In this document: positions 4,802 through 5,531 of the stretch, one piece after another
Layout of the letters: each line of letters starts with the position of its first letter
How positions within the stretch are numbered: position 1 is the first letter of the stretch
Assembly (NCBI GenBank): GCA_029264635.1
Contig: JARIAA010000155.1
Coordinates: 1-5,531 of the forward strand
Reading direction: 5' to 3'
DNA from: Psychrobacter sp.
Lineage (GTDB): Bacteria; Pseudomonadota; Gammaproteobacteria; Pseudomonadales; Moraxellaceae
DNA length: 5,531 nucleotides
The notes under the pieces: model-generated
The model's database searches: none
Told to the model about the DNA's origin: nothing
Seen by the model: the letters and a program-made list of their open reading frames with translations, nothing else
Translations under genes and position numbers: made by a program

Positions 4802-5531
4802 ATGTCAAAACGCTGTATTCTTCATTTAGTTGGCTCTCCTACTGATCAGTTTTATAATGATTTGTCACGCTTCTATGCCGACAGCTGCATTCGCGCCCTA
4901 ACAGATCCTTTGCGTTATATCTTCCAGATTGCCTACATCACGCCAGATAAAAAATGGCGCTTCCCCGCCTCGCTGGATGACGCAGATATTGGCGCAGCAA
5001 AGACATATGATTTACCTGCTGCGGTACAATTTTTAGCAAAGCAGCAGATCGATGTCGCTTTGCCGCAGATGTTTTGCCGCTCAGGTATGACGGATTATCG
5101 CGCGCTGCTCGATTTACTCGGTATACCTTATGTCGGCAATACGCCCCAATTGATGGCACTAACAGCAGATAAAGCCAAGGCTAAAGCGGTCGTTGCAGCA
5201 GCAGGTGTCGCAGTCCCTGAGAGTGAACTGCTGCGCCGAGGAGAGATGCCAAGTTTCGAACCTCCTGTGGTGGTTAAGCCCGTTCAAGCGGATAACTCCC
5301 TTGGCGTAACATTGGTCAATACTGAGTCGGACTATAAAGCGGCGCTAGAGAAAGCCTTTGCCGAGTCAGATGAAGTATTGGTTGAGCGCTTTATTGAGCT
5401 TGGTCGCGAGGTGCGCTGCGGTATTATCGTGCAGCAAGGGAAACTGATATGCTTACCACTTGAGGAGTATCGCATGGACGCCCAAACGCATCCTATCCGC
5501 GCTTATTCTAGTAAGTTGAGTGAAGACGCAC
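4802..5531 (+). CDS. D-Ala-D-Ala ligase-like ATP-grasp protein (3' truncated)
   Basis: The frame is open from the ATG at 4802 to the window end (243 codons, no stop). AGGGA (4787-4791) lies 10 nt before the start. Shared with Ddl are LLDLLGIPYVGN (102-113), Lys124 in the following helix, and PPVVVKP (154-160) with the ATP-binding Lys159. Also shared are the glycine/serine loop ADNSLGV (163-169), VLVERFI (192-198) with Glu195, and a Tyr at 235 near the Ddl omega-loop tyrosine. The Ddl segment HGxxGEDG is absent; its place holds LPQMFCRSGMTDY (87-99). The N terminus ILHLVGS (6-12) also differs from Ddl's GGxSxE start. ATP-dependent carboxylate-amine ligation is therefore likely, with substrates other than two D-alanines. 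I recall this LHLVGS/PQMF subtype in cyanobacteria and alphaproteobacteria, and MysD of mycosporine synthesis is a Ddl-like ligase; neither link is verified. The distal ATP/Mg residues lie beyond the window. Confidence 0.9.
   Translation, partial: MSKRCILHLVGSPTDQFYNDLSRFYADSCIRALTDPLRYIFQIAYITPDKKWRFPASLDDADIGAAKTYDLPAAVQFLAKQQIDVALPQMFCRSGMTDYRALLDLLGIPYVGNTPQLMALTADKAKAKAVVAAAGVAVPESELLRRGEMPSFEPPVVVKPVQADNSLGVTLVNTESDYKAALEKAFAESDEVLVERFIELGREVRCGIIVQQGKLICLPLEEYRMDAQTHPIRAYSSKLSEDA

Noticed and set aside
4938..5159. 73-residue open frame on the minus strand
   Set aside because: It is antisense to the ATP-grasp coding frame, which has clear family motifs across the same bases. Its Arg/His-rich composition is typical of a shadow frame.

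Overview
The window looks like chromosomal DNA of a Moraxellaceae-type gammaproteobacterium, most likely Psychrobacter. This is inferred from moderate GC content in the genes, very AT-rich spacers, and the gene mix: a trimeric autotransporter tail, an MtfA-family peptidase, and an SSF symporter with close-range Moraxellaceae character. No rRNA, tRNA, insertion sequence or CRISPR array was recognised.

Layout. Positions 1-156 are the last 51 codons of a YadA-type trimeric autotransporter, closed by a strong intrinsic terminator (172-202). A 224-bp AT-rich spacer leads to a plus-strand lipoprotein gene (427-1101), better started at the ATG at 427 than at an upstream TTG. Its 3' end converges on a minus-strand pair: an SSF-family sodium/solute symporter (3613-2006) followed 14 bp later by an mtfA-like zinc peptidase (1991-1248). 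The pair is probably one operon. A 359-bp divergent spacer (3614-3972) carries candidate promoters and two operator-like palindromes. To the right are a plus-strand HAD-superfamily protein (3973-4647) and the 5' part of a D-Ala-D-Ala-ligase-like ATP-grasp gene (4802 to the window edge, 243 codons seen).

The most interesting part is 3973-5531. The HAD protein keeps motifs II, III and IV of the CbbY/beta-phosphoglucomutase group. Its motif I has Gly and Ile where the nucleophile and acid/base aspartates should be, so it is predicted to be unable to do standard HAD phosphotransfer. The ATP-grasp protein keeps the ATP-binding core of Ddl but lacks Ddl's HGxxGEDG segment, so it probably ligates something other than D-Ala to D-Ala. 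Between them lies a Fur-box-like operator (16 of 19 bases by hand alignment) inside a perfect 14-bp inverted repeat. It is followed by an extended -10 promoter and a hairpin at the expected 5' end of the transcript. The working hypothesis is an iron-responsive ligase gene paired with a pseudoenzyme HAD; the functional link is inference, not shown by the sequence.
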